DNA from: Paroedura picta
Taxonomy: Eukaryota > Chordata > Lepidosauria > Squamata > Gekkonidae
Direction of reading: 5' to 3'
DNA: 64,000 nucleotides
Assembly (NCBI RefSeq): GCF_049243985.1
Contig: NC_135386.1
Coordinates: 14,097,328 to 14,161,327, forward strand
Shown here: positions 11,540 to 22,700 of the stretch, one piece after another
Position numbering within the stretch: position 1 is the first letter of the stretch
Layout of the letters: each line of letters opens with the position of its first letter
Made by a program: the position numbers and the translations under genes
The notes under the pieces: generated by a model
The model's database searches: none
Seen by the model: the letters and a program-made list of their open reading frames with translations, nothing else
Told to the model about the DNA's origin: nothing

Positions 11540-11730
11540 TTCAAAAACAGTTCAACAGGGGAAAAAAATTAGGGAATGTAACTTGGACCCCCCCACCCCC
11601 ACCCCCACCCTCCAGGAAAGCCAACTTTTTAAAAACAAATTTATATATTTAACAGGGATAAAAAATTAGGGAATGTAACTTGGACCCCCCCCCCAACACC
11701 CCCCCCCCAAACACAAACAGAAAACAACAC

Positions 11731-13015
11731 TCAGGTCCCACTGCTCCCCTCACCAGCCCCTTCCATCTCCCTCACTCTTCTGCACAACCGTCCCATTGTT
11801 CCCCTGACTTTACGGCGGAACAGGTCTTCTTCCTCCTTCTTCTTAACTGTGTGGGGAGGGAGAAAAAGTACACATTAGTGCCACACATATTTTCCAATCT
11901 GGAGTTTACATGGATACACTTTTTAGTGGCCTTAGCCACAGTGTGAGGAGAGTTGGGCAGTGGGGAACATAACCTACGTTCTTCTGCCTCCCTCTGCTGC
12001 CTCTGCCTCTCCATCTCCCCTTTGAGGTCAGCCACTTCTGCCTGCCCTGCAAATGGGTTCAAAACAAATGGTAAGCCATATATGTTGGCTAAAGTCACAC
12101 AACCCACACCCAAGCACAGGTGCAGTACTCACAGTCCCTTCTCTGCTGCTCGACTAGCCCCTCCAAGGATGTCACCCTGGCCTCCATGGCACGCATCCTT
12201 GCCTCCATTGTTTCTGCTATAGAAATCAAATAAAGAATTCAATCACACTTCAAATGGAAGCATCACAGCAGGCTCCCTTATGGCTCCATGGGGGTACACA
12301 CACATGGGTCTCCCTCAAAGAAATAAAACTCTCACCTGCAGCCTGTCCTGAGGTGGAAGGTCCCTCTTCCTCCCCTTCCTCACGCTCAGGTAATTTGGCA
12401 AGTTTGGATGGTGATTGTGTAGCTGGGCGAAGAAAAAGAGAAATCATAAGTAAAAGCACACAAACCAAAGATAAAACACAGCTGATGGCCACACCACAAT
12501 CAGAGCCAAAGCGCATTACCAAAGTGGTTCTACAGTACTGGCGGGCTAAGTCAGAGGGAGTTGACAGCATCTTAATACTTTCTCGAATTTCATGGAGACA
12601 GTAGGGGAAAGAGGCATCTAGACATTCCATGCATGCTTAAGGGTAAAACACAACGAGGGCAGCACTCACCCATATGCCTCCTCATCTCCAGGGGGGGCTT
12701 CCCAGCCTTCTCCCATATCTTGACCATCAGGTCGTGGAAGACCGTTCTCCCACTTGGCTGCGGGACCCCCCCCCCCCACTGTTCTAGACTGTTTAGGAAG
12801 TCCAGCTTCACCCTCTTAAATTTCGTCCGGACCTGCTCCCAGGTCCGGACGTAGCCCCTCTCCCTCAGCTTGGATGCCAACACCAGGTAAGCACCCTTGG
12901 TGTGGCAGTGGGTGTTGGCCATAAGGCGGCCAACACTTTTTGAATGGAGAACAAGCTCCAGAAGTGCCTCAGCCTCGGCGCGCTGCCAGAAGGAGCCCTT
13001 CCGTGGCTTCGCCAT
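11731..13015 (-). CDS. Harbinger second SANT/Myb-like protein, 6 exons
   Basis: Read 5' to 3' on -, the exons are 13015-12670, 12617-12534, 12422-12336, 12213-12133, 12046-11978 and 11846-11731. All introns are phase 1, giving 783 nt or 260 aa. Residues about 8-100 form a Myb/SANT-like domain (FWQRAEAEALLEL, TWEQVRTKFKRVK and FHDLMVKIW motifs). The short later exons encode a Glu/Gly/Ser linker and a charged coiled-coil-like region ending in a basic stretch. In known Harbingers such a protein brings the transposase to the nucleus and the ends. The exon 2 donor (GTAGAA at 12533) is weak; retaining intron 2 also keeps the frame open. It lies head to tail behind the transposase gene, and its ATG context is AAGATGG. 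Confidence 0.75.
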
Positions 13016-13338
13016 CTTCGGAATGACGGTTAGGGAACGAACATGCGTTGCTCCGATCGACCACCCCTATTTTAAATGTATCAAAGCTGCCCACCAATGA
13101 AATTATTCCTTGGAACATAAGTGGATTGATCCTCCAGTTTGACAGGGGTCGCCAATACTTCCTGGCTACCCGCCTCCCCAAACTTTCCCTGTTCAGCGCT
13201 TCCGTATTGTGTTTGTCAATTTCAGCGGGGAGTTAGCATTTAGGGCTGTCAAAGTGCTTTTGGACCAGAGAATCCCCGTTTTTTTGCTGGCTAAGTAGAC
13301 AAACCGCACAAGACAAGGTTAAACAAAGAACATAAAAC

Positions 13339-13344
13339 TTTATT
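13339..13344 (-). terminator. PolyA signal of the Harbinger transposase gene
   Basis: TTTATT on + is AATAAA on -, about 20 bp beyond the transposase stop at 13363. Confidence 0.7.
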
Positions 13345-13362
13345 TAACAGTAGAAAAAACAA

Positions 13363-14754
13363 TCAAACACGCCTCCTGTTTCTGTAGAGGTGGGTAGCTA
13401 TAGCGTCCCGAACCTTGCACCCCTCCGCATAGATCCTTTTTTTCCTTGCTTCGGGGATGTCTTGTGTGTCCTCAAGGACTACAGGATCAGGTTCATCCAC
13501 AGGGAAGGGGATGTTATGTCCCTTGTCCTCGCAGATGTTGTGCAAAATGACACATGCGATGATCAGCGGAGTCACATTGTCTATATGCACATGGAGTCGT
13601 GACATCAAGCAACGGAACCGTGACTTCAAACGTCCAAAGGCACGCTCCACTACATTCCTTGCCCGGGAGTGACTGAGGTTGTAGTGGCTCTGCACGTCTG
13701 TCCTTGGCCGCTTATAGGGAGTCATGAGCCAGCGGCGTAATGGGTAGGCTCCGTCCCCGAGCACCAACGCCGGCACACGCACGCCCTCAATGGTGGCGGT
13801 GGGGTTTCCTGGAACAAAGACCCCTTCGTCCATGGCTTTCCTGAGGTTAGATTCCCTGAAAACAAGGGCATCATGCCTCCTGCCACTCCACCCCACCTCG
13901 GCATCTATAAACCGTCCGGAGAAGTCCACAGTTCCTTGCAGGAGAACAGAACAAAAGTCCTTCCTGTTCCCGTACTCCTTTATGCTTCCCCCGGGTGCAC
14001 GGATAGGGATGTGGCTTCCATCGACGGCCACAAAACAATGCGGGAATCCAAGCCTGGCAAACCCATCCATACTCTGGAATAAGGGAAAAAAACCATGGCA
14101 TGTTAGCATGGGGTGCATCGCGTATTCGTTGCTCACCTGTCAAACAAGAAAAAAAAATTTAAAGGGAAAAGGGCATAGAATGACACTCACCGCTCCAAGG
14201 CGGTCTCCGAGGCACACCACTTTGCTGAACAATTCCGCCTCCATGGCGAGGCAGAACTCCTTAAGGATATCGCCAACCGTTGTGACTCCGAGTCCGAATT
14301 GCTGGGCTACTGTCCGGAAGTACTGAGGGGTGGCCAAGTACCACAATGCGGCTGCCACCCTTTTTTCCACTGGAACGGGGTGCCGCATGCCAGTGACTTG
14401 CCTTTCCATGCGGCCACGTAGAGCCTCCACGAGTTCAAAAAATGTTCCCCTAGACATTCTAAAGTTGGCAATCCAGTGGTCATCATCCCAGCGAGACCAC
14501 ACAAAATTTTCCCACCAGTCAGAGGATCTTTCGTCCACCCAGAACTGTCTGGGGAACCGGACCTCTGCCAGAGCTTGCCAGTGCTTCTTTGCCCCCATGG
14601 TTGCCCGTAGAGAACGTCTTCTACTGGTGCTCATCGTTCCGGCAATACGTTCTCGGTAGTCCTCGATAGCAGCCCTCCTATGCCGCACGGTGGTATGGAT
14701 ACGCTGGACTACCGCAAGCATCTGAGCCAACAATTGAAAAATAATCCTCTCCAT
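13363..14754 (-). CDS. PIF/Harbinger DDE transposase (HARBI1-like), 2 exons
   Basis: Exons on - are 14754-14191 and 14073-13363. The 117-bp intron has donor GTGAGT, acceptor TTCCAG and phase 0. The product is 424 aa, normal for the family. An N-terminal helical region (about 40-180) with a helix-turn-helix-like stretch (FRTVAQQFGLG) precedes the RNase-H-like core. The catalytic triad is D206 (AVDGSHIPI), D295 (GDGAYPL) and E331 (VVERAFGRLK). The ATG at 14754 was chosen for its context (GCAATGG) and because the usual N-terminus follows; an in-frame ATG at 14832 would add 26 residues. It should cut and paste the element with help from a SANT protein. No stop or frame break is seen. Confidence 0.88.
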
Positions 14755-14845
14755 TGCAACGTTAACCTGTGCTGCGGGCAGTAGGCTACGCAAACAAAGA
14801 GTGAGGCCGACCACGTGTCTGCCTAGGTGCATATAAGCAGGTAGC
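14755..14845 (-). promoter_or_regulatory. Putative promoter of the transposase gene
   Basis: GCTTATATGCAC on the - strand (+ strand 14828-14839) is a TATA-like element about 80 bp upstream of the ATG at 14754. Confidence 0.35.
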
Positions 14846-15235
14846 CTGTGGGCGTGTACTGTGGGCGGGGATTAACCTATCAAACATATCAATGCATCAA
14901 CCTCTGGTTCATAGAAAACAATAGAAAACACGTTCCAACAGCGCCAATGATTTGACGATGACGCGTTGCTACGGGGTTTCCTGGGTTTTTTTTTTTAAAA
15001 AAGGGAACCCCGACAAGTCCGGCTTTAGGGTCGAGGTCAAAGGTGTGCCTGCAGTTTGATTGACGGGCACGGGAGGCCAGAAGCGCTAAAAAGGGACCTC
15101 CTTTGTAGCGATAAGACGGAGACCGGAAGCCTGTGGGTTACGAAAGTGACGAGAAGTGAAAGTGCTAAATTCCGCAAAAACCGCAGCTGTGCGTTACGGG
15201 CACAGCTAGTTACATTTCGCTAGTTAAAGTAGCGA

Positions 15236-15289
15236 TTTCGCAAACAGCAACCAAATAGCCACTTTGAGCTCTGTGCGAAATGGCCCCAA
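15236..15289. repeat. Harbinger right TIR and target duplication (CAA)
   Basis: It ends GTGCGAAATGGCCC at 15286, followed by CAA at 15287-15289. It is the inverted partner of the left end. Confidence 0.85.
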
Positions 15290-15689
15290 CTATCCCTGGG
15301 AAGGGTGCCCTGCTCTTAATTATGCAATTCTAAAACTGACTCTGGGGCTACGCGCCTGCGACTCCTTAAACTGGGTCTGTGTTTTTCTTAATTAGAAATT
15401 ACCTGTGCATAATTATATTTCATTACCCATGTTCTGCATTTCCAGTTCTCTGGAGCCTTGTTGCTCATAGCCAGGGTTGTCAACAAAACTGGAGAAAAAG
15501 TGTCCCATTACTTTAATTAAGAATGTGTAGAAATGGGCAGCTCAAGCTTTTGACAACATAGAGCTTAATTGCATCCCTTGGTAAATGCCAACCTGTATTT
15601 TTTCCCCTCCAGGTATGTTTGAAACTCTAAATCTCTAACATCATGTGCAAAGATCTGCATAGGAAGCTCTTGTCGATGGAAAATTTAGT
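15290..15689. other. Intergenic, nothing recognised
   Basis: AT-rich single-copy-looking DNA between the transposon and the minisatellite, with no ORF or repeat family identified. Confidence 0.4.
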
Positions 15690-18445
15690 TACTTGTACTT
15701 GGCTCCTCCCCTTCCCATGGCAGCCATTTTGTACTTAGTTTCTCACTTTCATATGGCAGCCATTTTGTACTTGACTCCTCCCCTTCGCATGCAGCCATTT
15801 TGTATTTGGCTGAGCTCAGTTCCTGACTTAGTGTTGATGGGCTGAGCTCACTTCCTGACGCAGTGTTAATTGGCTGAGCTCACTTCCTAGCTGAGTGTTG
15901 ATTGGCTGGGAATTCTGATCTTGACTCAATACTAGGCTCCTCCTTTCCCTATAGCAGCCATTTTGTAATTGGTTCCTCCCCTTCCCATGGCAGCCATTTT
16001 AGATGTACTTCCTCACCTTCATATGGCAGCCATTTTGTACATGGCTTCTCACCTTCCCATGCAGCCATTTTGTATTTGGCTCCACCCCTTCCAATGGCAG
16101 CCATTTTGTACTTGGCTCCTACCCTTCCTTAGGCAGCCATTTTGTATTTGGCTCCCCCCCTTTCCAAAGCAGCCATTTTGTACTTTGCTCCTACCCTTCC
16201 CATGGCAGCCATTTTGTACTCAATTCCTGACTCTGTGTTGATTGGCTGGGGCTTGTGGGCTCACTTCTTTACTCAGTAATGATTGGCTGAACATACTTCC
16301 TAGGTCAGTGTTGATTGACTGGGAATTCTGCTATCACTTCTTGACTCAATACTTGTCTTCTCATTTTCCTATGGCAGCCATTTTGTACTTGGCTCCTCCC
16401 CTTCTCATGGCAGCCATTTTGTACTTGGCGCCTCCCCTTCTCATGGCAGCCATTTTGTACTTGGCGCCTCCCCTTCCCATGTCAGCCATTTTGTACTTAG
16501 TTCCTCACTTCCATATGGCAGCCATGTTGTACTTGACTCCTCCCCTTCCCATGGCATCCATTTTGTACTTGGCTCCTCCCCTTCTCATGGCAGCCATTTT
16601 GTACTTGGCGCCTCCCCTTCCCATGGAAGCCATTTTGTAATTTGTTCCTCCTTTTCTCTTGGCAGCCATTTTGAACTTGGCTGCTCCCCTGGGGCTTGTG
16701 TCCTCAGTTTCTATATCTGTGTTGATTGGCTGAGCTCTCTTCCTGACTCTGTGTTGATTGGCTGAGCTCAATTCCTGACACTGTGTTGATTTGTTGAGCT
16801 CACTTCCTGACTCTGTGTTGATTGGCTGAGCAGACTTCCTGACTCTGTGTTGATTGGCTGAGCAGACTTCCTGACTCTGTGTTGACTGGCTGAGCAGACT
16901 TCCTGACTCTGTGTTGATTGGCTGAGCACACTTCCTGACTCAGTGTTGATATGATTGGCTGAATTTACTTCCTAGGTCAGTGCTGATTGGCTGGGAATTC
17001 TGCCATCACTTCTTGATTCAATACTTGGCTCCTCATTTTCCTATGGCAGCCATTTTGTACTTGGCTCCTCCCCTTCTCATGGCAGCCATTTTGTACTTGG
17101 CGCCTCCCCTTCTCATGGCAGCCATTTTGTACTTGGCGCCTCCCCTTCCCATGTCAGCCATTTTGTACTTAGTTCCTCACTTCCATATGGCAGCCATGTT
17201 GTACTTGACTCCTCCCCTTCCCATGGCATCCATTTTGTACTTGGCTCCTCCCCTTCTCATGGCAGCCATTTTGTACTTGGCGCCTCCCCTTCCCATGGAA
17301 GCCATTTTGTAATTTGTTCCTCCTTTTCTCTTGGCAGCCATTTTGAACTTGGCTGCTCCCCTGGGGCTTGTGTCCTCAGTTTCTATATCTGTGTTGATTG
17401 GCTGAGCTCTCTTCCTGACTCTGTGTTGATTGGCTGAGCTCAATTCCTGACACTGTGTTGATTTGTTGAGCTCACTTCCTGACTCTGTGTTGATTGGCTG
17501 AGCAGACTTCCTGACTCTGTGTTGATTGGCTGAGCAGACTTCCTGACTCTGTGTTGACTGGCTGAGCAGACTTCCTGACTCTGTGTTGATTGGCTGAGCA
17601 CACTTCCTGACTCAGTGTTGATATGATTGGCTGAACTTACTTCCTAGGTCAGTGCTGATTGGCTGGGAATTCTGCCATCACTTCTTGATTCAATACTTGG
17701 CTCCTCATTTTCCTATGGCAGCCATTTTGTACTTGGCTCCTCCCCTTCCCTAGGCAGCCATTTTGTATTTTGCTCCTCCCCTCTCCAATGCAGCCATTTT
17801 GTACTTTGCTCCTACCCTTCCCATGTCAGCCATTTTGTACTTAGATCCTCACTTTCATATGGCAACCATTTTGTACTTCGCTCCTCCTCTTCTCATGGAA
17901 GCCATTTTGTACGTGGCTCCTCCGCTACTCATGGCAGCCATTTTGTACTCAGTTCCTGACTCAGTGTTGATTGGCTGAGCTCACTTTCTGACTCAAGTGT
18001 TGATTCGTTGAACTCACTTCCTGACTCAGTATTGATTGGCTGAGCTCACTCCCTGACTCAGTGTTGATTGGCTGAGCTCACTTCCTGCTCCTCCCCTTCC
18101 CTTGTCCGCCATTTTGTACTTAGTTCCTCACTTTCATATGGCAGCCATTTTGTACTTGACTCCTCCCATTCCCATGCAGCCATTTTGTATTTGGCTCCTC
18201 CCCTTCCCATGGCAGCCATTTTATACTTTGCTCCCCCCCTTCCCTAGGCAGCCATTTCATACTTGACTCCTCCTTTTTCCGAGGCAGCCATTTTGTACTT
18301 TGCTCCTCCCCCTCCCATGGCAGCCATTTTGTACTTAGCTCCTCCTTTTCCTGTCAGCCATTTTGTACTTGGCTCCTCCCCTTTCCAAGGGAGCCATTTT
18401 GTACTTGGCTCCTCCCCTTTCCTAAGGCAGCCATTTTCTAAATAT
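15690..18445. repeat. Compound minisatellite of GCCATTTT and GATTGGCTG units
   Basis: Two short units alternate in blocks. Unit A (about 37 bp) is GGCAGCCATTTTGTACTTGG plus CTCCTCCCCTTCCCAT, roughly 45 copies. Unit B (about 30 bp) is CTTCCTGACTCTGTGTTGAT plus TGGCTGAGCT, roughly 28 copies. Unit A repeats the core GCCATTTT, the inverse of AAAATGGC and close to a YY1 site. Unit B repeats TGATTGGCTG, close to an NF-Y/CCAAT site, often next to TGACTCA. Open frames translating as MAAILYLAPP-type repeats come from the unit and are not genes. The array ends about 1 kb upstream of SNRPA1. Confidence 0.9.
16320..17740. repeat. 672-bp higher-order duplication in the minisatellite
   Basis: GGGAATTCTG followed by CATCACTTCTTGA begins at about 16320, 16992 and 17664. 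The first two units are 672 bp and nearly identical over most of their length; the third copy diverges after about 80 bp. This is either a recent unequal-exchange event or an assembly duplication. Confidence 0.85.
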
Positions 18446-19264
18446 GTGCAGGTACGTTTAATGAATATTTGGATTGTAAACTTCTTTTTTGCATCTCAAA
18501 CCTTTGGTTCCTGATGGGAGCTGTTGGAGGTATAATGAGGCTATTGGCTCTTTTGATCACATGTGGTGGTCTTGCAGGAGAGTTAAAAGTTTTACATAAA
18601 AAATCATGAGAAATTTCAGGGGTTACTTAAAATTAAGTTCCCATTTGGTCCAAAATAAACATTGTTTGGCATTTTCCCTGTGAATTCGCCTGTGTTTGTG
18701 TTGTTCTACAACAGCCGCATGACTTCTGTTTGCCACAAGATGGAAGCAACAAGACGTACATGATGAGACTTAACAACTAATGAAACTAAGAGAACATGGT
18801 GTGATGGCAAAGCCCACGGACTGGATGAATGGGAGACCCCCCTGAAGTGTCTTATGAATGCTGGGATTTCTTTCTGAAACATGTCAGATCTTCATGTAGT
18901 GCATTACATGCTAATTCTGTTCTCTATTGTTAAATAAATGGTAAAATTATAAAATAAGCCCTTTTGGGCCCTATGGCAGGATATCTACCATCAATCAATC
19001 AAATGTCTATATCTTTTACAGTTACAGATGCATGATTTTAAATTTTTATGTCTTCTATGGTTTTATTCGACTTTATTCCTTATAAAATTGTCTCCTTATT
19101 TCATAAAGGCAGATGGCTGTGTAAAAATAAATTCTATCTTTGTCGTGCTGTTTTATAGTTACACCGCTATGATATTATTCCATTTGGTTCTTATAAACCT
19201 ATCTTCTTATTTTGGCCAATGGCTAATAAATTCATTCATTCTATCATCTATCTTCCTTCTCTAG
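18446..19264. other. AT-rich upstream flank of SNRPA1
   Basis: No gene is recognised. The stretch at about 18960-19260 (ATCAATCAATCAAA at 18992, then many TTTATT-rich words) may be an old LINE 3' end, but I cannot assign it. Confidence 0.35.
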
Positions 19265-19720
19265 TCATGCCTGCCTCCTTCCCGCCCCCTTCCCGCCACC
19301 CAGCCGCGTGCTCTCAGCGTCGCCACGGCGACAAGGAAGCCCCGCCCCCTAGTCCTCTCCGATCCGTGCGTCGGCACTCTGCCCTTCGGCCTGCGTCTCG
19401 ACGGAAAGGGCAGGCGCTCATGCGTGTCTATCGTCTCGTTTCCGGCGGCGCGGACGGACTGCGGCAAGATGGTGAAGCTGACGGCGGAGCTGATCGAGCA
19501 GGCGGCGCAATACACCAACGCCGTGCGGGACCGCGAGCTCGACCTCCGCGGTGAGAAGGCGCAGTAGGCCTGAGGCAGTTTGAAGAAGAAAAGGCCGTGC
19601 TACGGTGGCGCGCGAGGGACATGCTTGGCGTTTTTCCGGACCGCGCGTGCTCGGAAGCTTCCGCGCTGGGCCTGCCCGCGTTTCCGTCGGGGGAGGGAGT
19701 ATTTGGGCCCCTTAAGTTGT
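19265..19720 (+). promoter_or_regulatory. CpG-island promoter of SNRPA1
   Basis: An abrupt GC- and CpG-rich block surrounds the start codon, with no TATA box. The start itself sits in GCGGCAAGATGG, which is also a YY1-like motif of the kind found at the starts of many housekeeping genes. Such a promoter fits a constitutively expressed splicing factor. Confidence 0.7.
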
Positions 19721-22700
19721 TGCTCGGTGGGGTAAAATGGGGGAGGGGAAGCTAAACAATAGGCCAGGGTGGCTCTCCAGAGGTCCATGCGGCAGGGGCT
19801 CATGGGAATTGTAGTCCATGGACCCCTGGAGAACCACCCCTTCAATGCCTAGATTTCACTGCAGAAGAGATTTTTCTATAGCAGGGGTGGCCAAAATGTG
19901 GCTCTCCAGCTGACCCTAGACTACTATTCCTATGAGCCCCTGCTGCATGGCAGGGGCTCGTGACAATTGTAGTCCATGGACATCTGGAGAGCCACCCCTG
20001 CAAAGCCAAAAGGTCTTTTCAAAAGCACCGTGTGTACCTAGCATCTATACAATTGTAGTTTTTTCTTGTATCTGTGGGATTTAAAAGCATTAAAAAGCAC
20101 ATTTCCCCACCTGTAGAGTCTAGGTGTGGCCCAACCATAGTTGGAGAGAGCCATGGTTTGCCCCCTGCTGAAGACCCACCATAGCATTTGTATTTTTAAT
20201 TTTTTTTCCCATCTGTGCCTTTTGGCATAACTGGGATGGTTTGTAAGTGGAATTTTCTTTTACCCTGAAGAGAAAAATTGTTAGGAAAATAGATTTAGAG
20301 TCCAGTGGCATCTTTAAGACCGACAAAAGTTTTATTTCTGGTGTAAGCTTGTGTGTGTGCAAGCTTGCTTCCCTGTTTCTCTCTTTCATAGGATTCATGG
20401 AGAGTACCTTGTCTTTACAAGCCTTTCACTCTTTGTGAAAGCTTTCCATTGGAAAAAGGGCCTGGAGAGATTCATACCATGTTTCCTTCCATATTTTCTC
20501 ATCCTTTCTCCAGACCTTCACATCTCTGTTCACCTCTTGCCTTATGAAAGCCATTACTGAAAATTTTCTCCTCTCGTTGCACTGGAATTGTTGCTCCCAC
20601 ACCATGCTTTGGTGTGTCTGGGGAAATGGTCCTAGGTTGCAATTATGCGGACCATTTATTTTATTATTTATATCCCGCTTGTCTCTTCCATGGGGACTCA
20701 GGGCTGCTTACAACAACATTCTCTTTGGTTTTCTCCAGCAAGCTCCCAAGGCAGAGTGGTGCTTTGAATCTCCGTCTCTCTGACCCTAGTCTAATGCTAA
20801 CAGCTACATCATGCTGGCCTTTCCTTTTCCCTTTACCTTTGTTGGCTGCAGCTGACATTCCTCTTCTCTTTCTCCCACATTGCCCTCCCAGGCTATAAGA
20901 TTCCGGTGATTGAGAACCTGGGTGCCACCCTGGACCAGTTTGATACCATCGACTTCTCTGACAATGAGATTCGGAAGCTGGATGGGTTTCCCCTGCTGAG
21001 AAGGCTGAAAACATTGCTGATGAATAACAACAGGTTAAGGTGAGTGTTTCACCAGCCCTTGGGAGGCTTATGGCCTTTTAAATAAATATATATTAGTTAC
21101 CCTATGGGCTCTTGATCAAACATCTTAACGTGATTGCCAACTGAGTTTGGAACGAGCTAATATGCCTCGTCTTCCATTAATCCTGTGCTTTTCTTTTCTC
21201 CTCTATTATTCCAGCCGAATAGGCGAGGGACTTGAACAGTCTTTACCAAATTTGAAGGAACTCGTTCTTACCAACAATAACATCATGGAGCTGGTAAGTT
21301 GAGGCAAGGATAGAGCAAGTCGAAACCGTGCTGAGCCAGTTGCCTAAATTTCTAGAAAGATGTTGGTTCAATTGGACAAGAATCTGAAAGGACAGTGCTG
21401 TGGTGGTGGTTGCACCACTTCTGTGTTGCAGCTCACTTTTGATGGGCAGCAGTCACATGGTATTAGCAGAGGGCTGATGTCTGAAAGAATTAGCCAGTGC
21501 ACCTCAAAGCCACAGCTATTTCTACAGGTGGAGGGGTGATGGTGCAATATTCCAGGAGTTTCACCTTTGGAAAGAACCTGAAAAATGGAATGAGTTCTTG
21601 GCTGCTCGTTGGTGTAGGGAGGGCCTGGAAAGACAGCCTGAGCATGCTGCTTGCTGTTCTTGCAGGCACTTCTCTGATGCAGCTGTGGCTTTCACCCACT
21701 TCTAGTATGCCGCTAACTCAGTGGCTTCTATGCAGCCGGGCACTCCTCTCTTGTAATCACCAGAATCCTGTGTTCGCATATTTGAATGACCAAGTTAGGT
21801 GCCTTAGGCTGAGTCAGCCAGCTCATCTTGTATGACTGCGATTGACAGCGGCCCAAGGAGAGGGCCAGCTTGATGTAGTGACTAAGAGCATCAACTTCTA
21901 ATCTGGCAAGCCGGGTTTGATTCTCCACTCCTCCACATGCAGCCTTGGGCTTGTCACAACACTGCTAGAGCTGTTATGTCCAAGTAGTAATCTCAGGGCT
22001 CTCTCAGCCTCACCCACCTCACAGGGTGTCTGTTGTGCGGAGAGGAAAGGGAAAGTGATTGTAAGCGACTTTGAGAACTCCTTTGAGTAGAAAAAAGCAG
22101 CACATAAGAACCAACTATTCTTCTTCTTTTCCCAGTCTCTTTCAACTGGTAACTCAGATGCTAGAACAAGGTAGCTTCTCTGTTCTGTTAACCTTAAAGA
22201 GAAGAATCATAGAGCTGGAAGGGACCTCCAGGGTCATCTAGTCCAACCCCCCTGCACGATACAGGTACTCACAAGTACATGCCTGTCAACAGTGACCCCA
22301 ATTTCATGCCCATGGGATCCCCCCCCCCCCCAAATCCAGAATCCAGCCTGACTATAAGGAAATTCACCCACCATCCCACAGTGGCAATGAGCAATTCCCT
22401 GGATATGCAAGGAAGGGCCACAAAAGGCAAACACTGGCACATCCCTTCTACACACTGGCTGAGGTGGGATCCCAAGGCTGCTGAGCAGAGGCCTATCGGG
22501 GAGGTGGAACATGAGCGCGCATGCTAGGACGCCAAAAATGGTGAACTATGCCTGGGCAGGGCAAAGCAAGAGGAAACTCTGGTGGAGACTGTCGTGGCCC
22601 TCGGTTGCTCACATCTTTTACTTTGCTCACGAGGGTTCATGTGTATAGAGCTATAAGCAATGCAGTAAATTTTAAGCGGGTGGCCAAATAAGCAATTGCC

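Larger units (their letters stand above)
7900..15286. mobile_element. PIF/Harbinger DNA transposon with three genes, apparently complete
   Basis: The 7387-bp element is bounded by inverted termini GGGCCATTTCGCAC and GTGCGAAATGGCCC and flanked by a direct CAA at 7897-7899 and 15287-15289. A 3-bp target duplication is typical of Harbinger. Inside are a HARBI1-like DDE transposase (-), a SANT/Myb protein (-) and a second trihelix/SANT protein (+). All three splice to open frames and each has an AATAAA just past its stop. The two SANT genes converge, with polyA signals about 180 bp apart. Known Harbingers carry one transposase and one Myb-like gene, so the extra gene is unusual. No inactivating change is apparent by eye. 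Some splice sites, especially one donor in the - strand SANT gene, are inferred. Confidence 0.9.

Noticed and set aside
15902-17978. Open frames encoding repeated MAAILYLAPP or KYKMAAMGRGGA motifs
   Set aside because: They arise from the minisatellite unit, whose length and lack of stops give repeats in several frames and on both strands.
15690-18445. CRISPR-like regular repeats
   Set aside because: The units are diverged, without constant repeats separated by unique spacers, and this is an animal genome.
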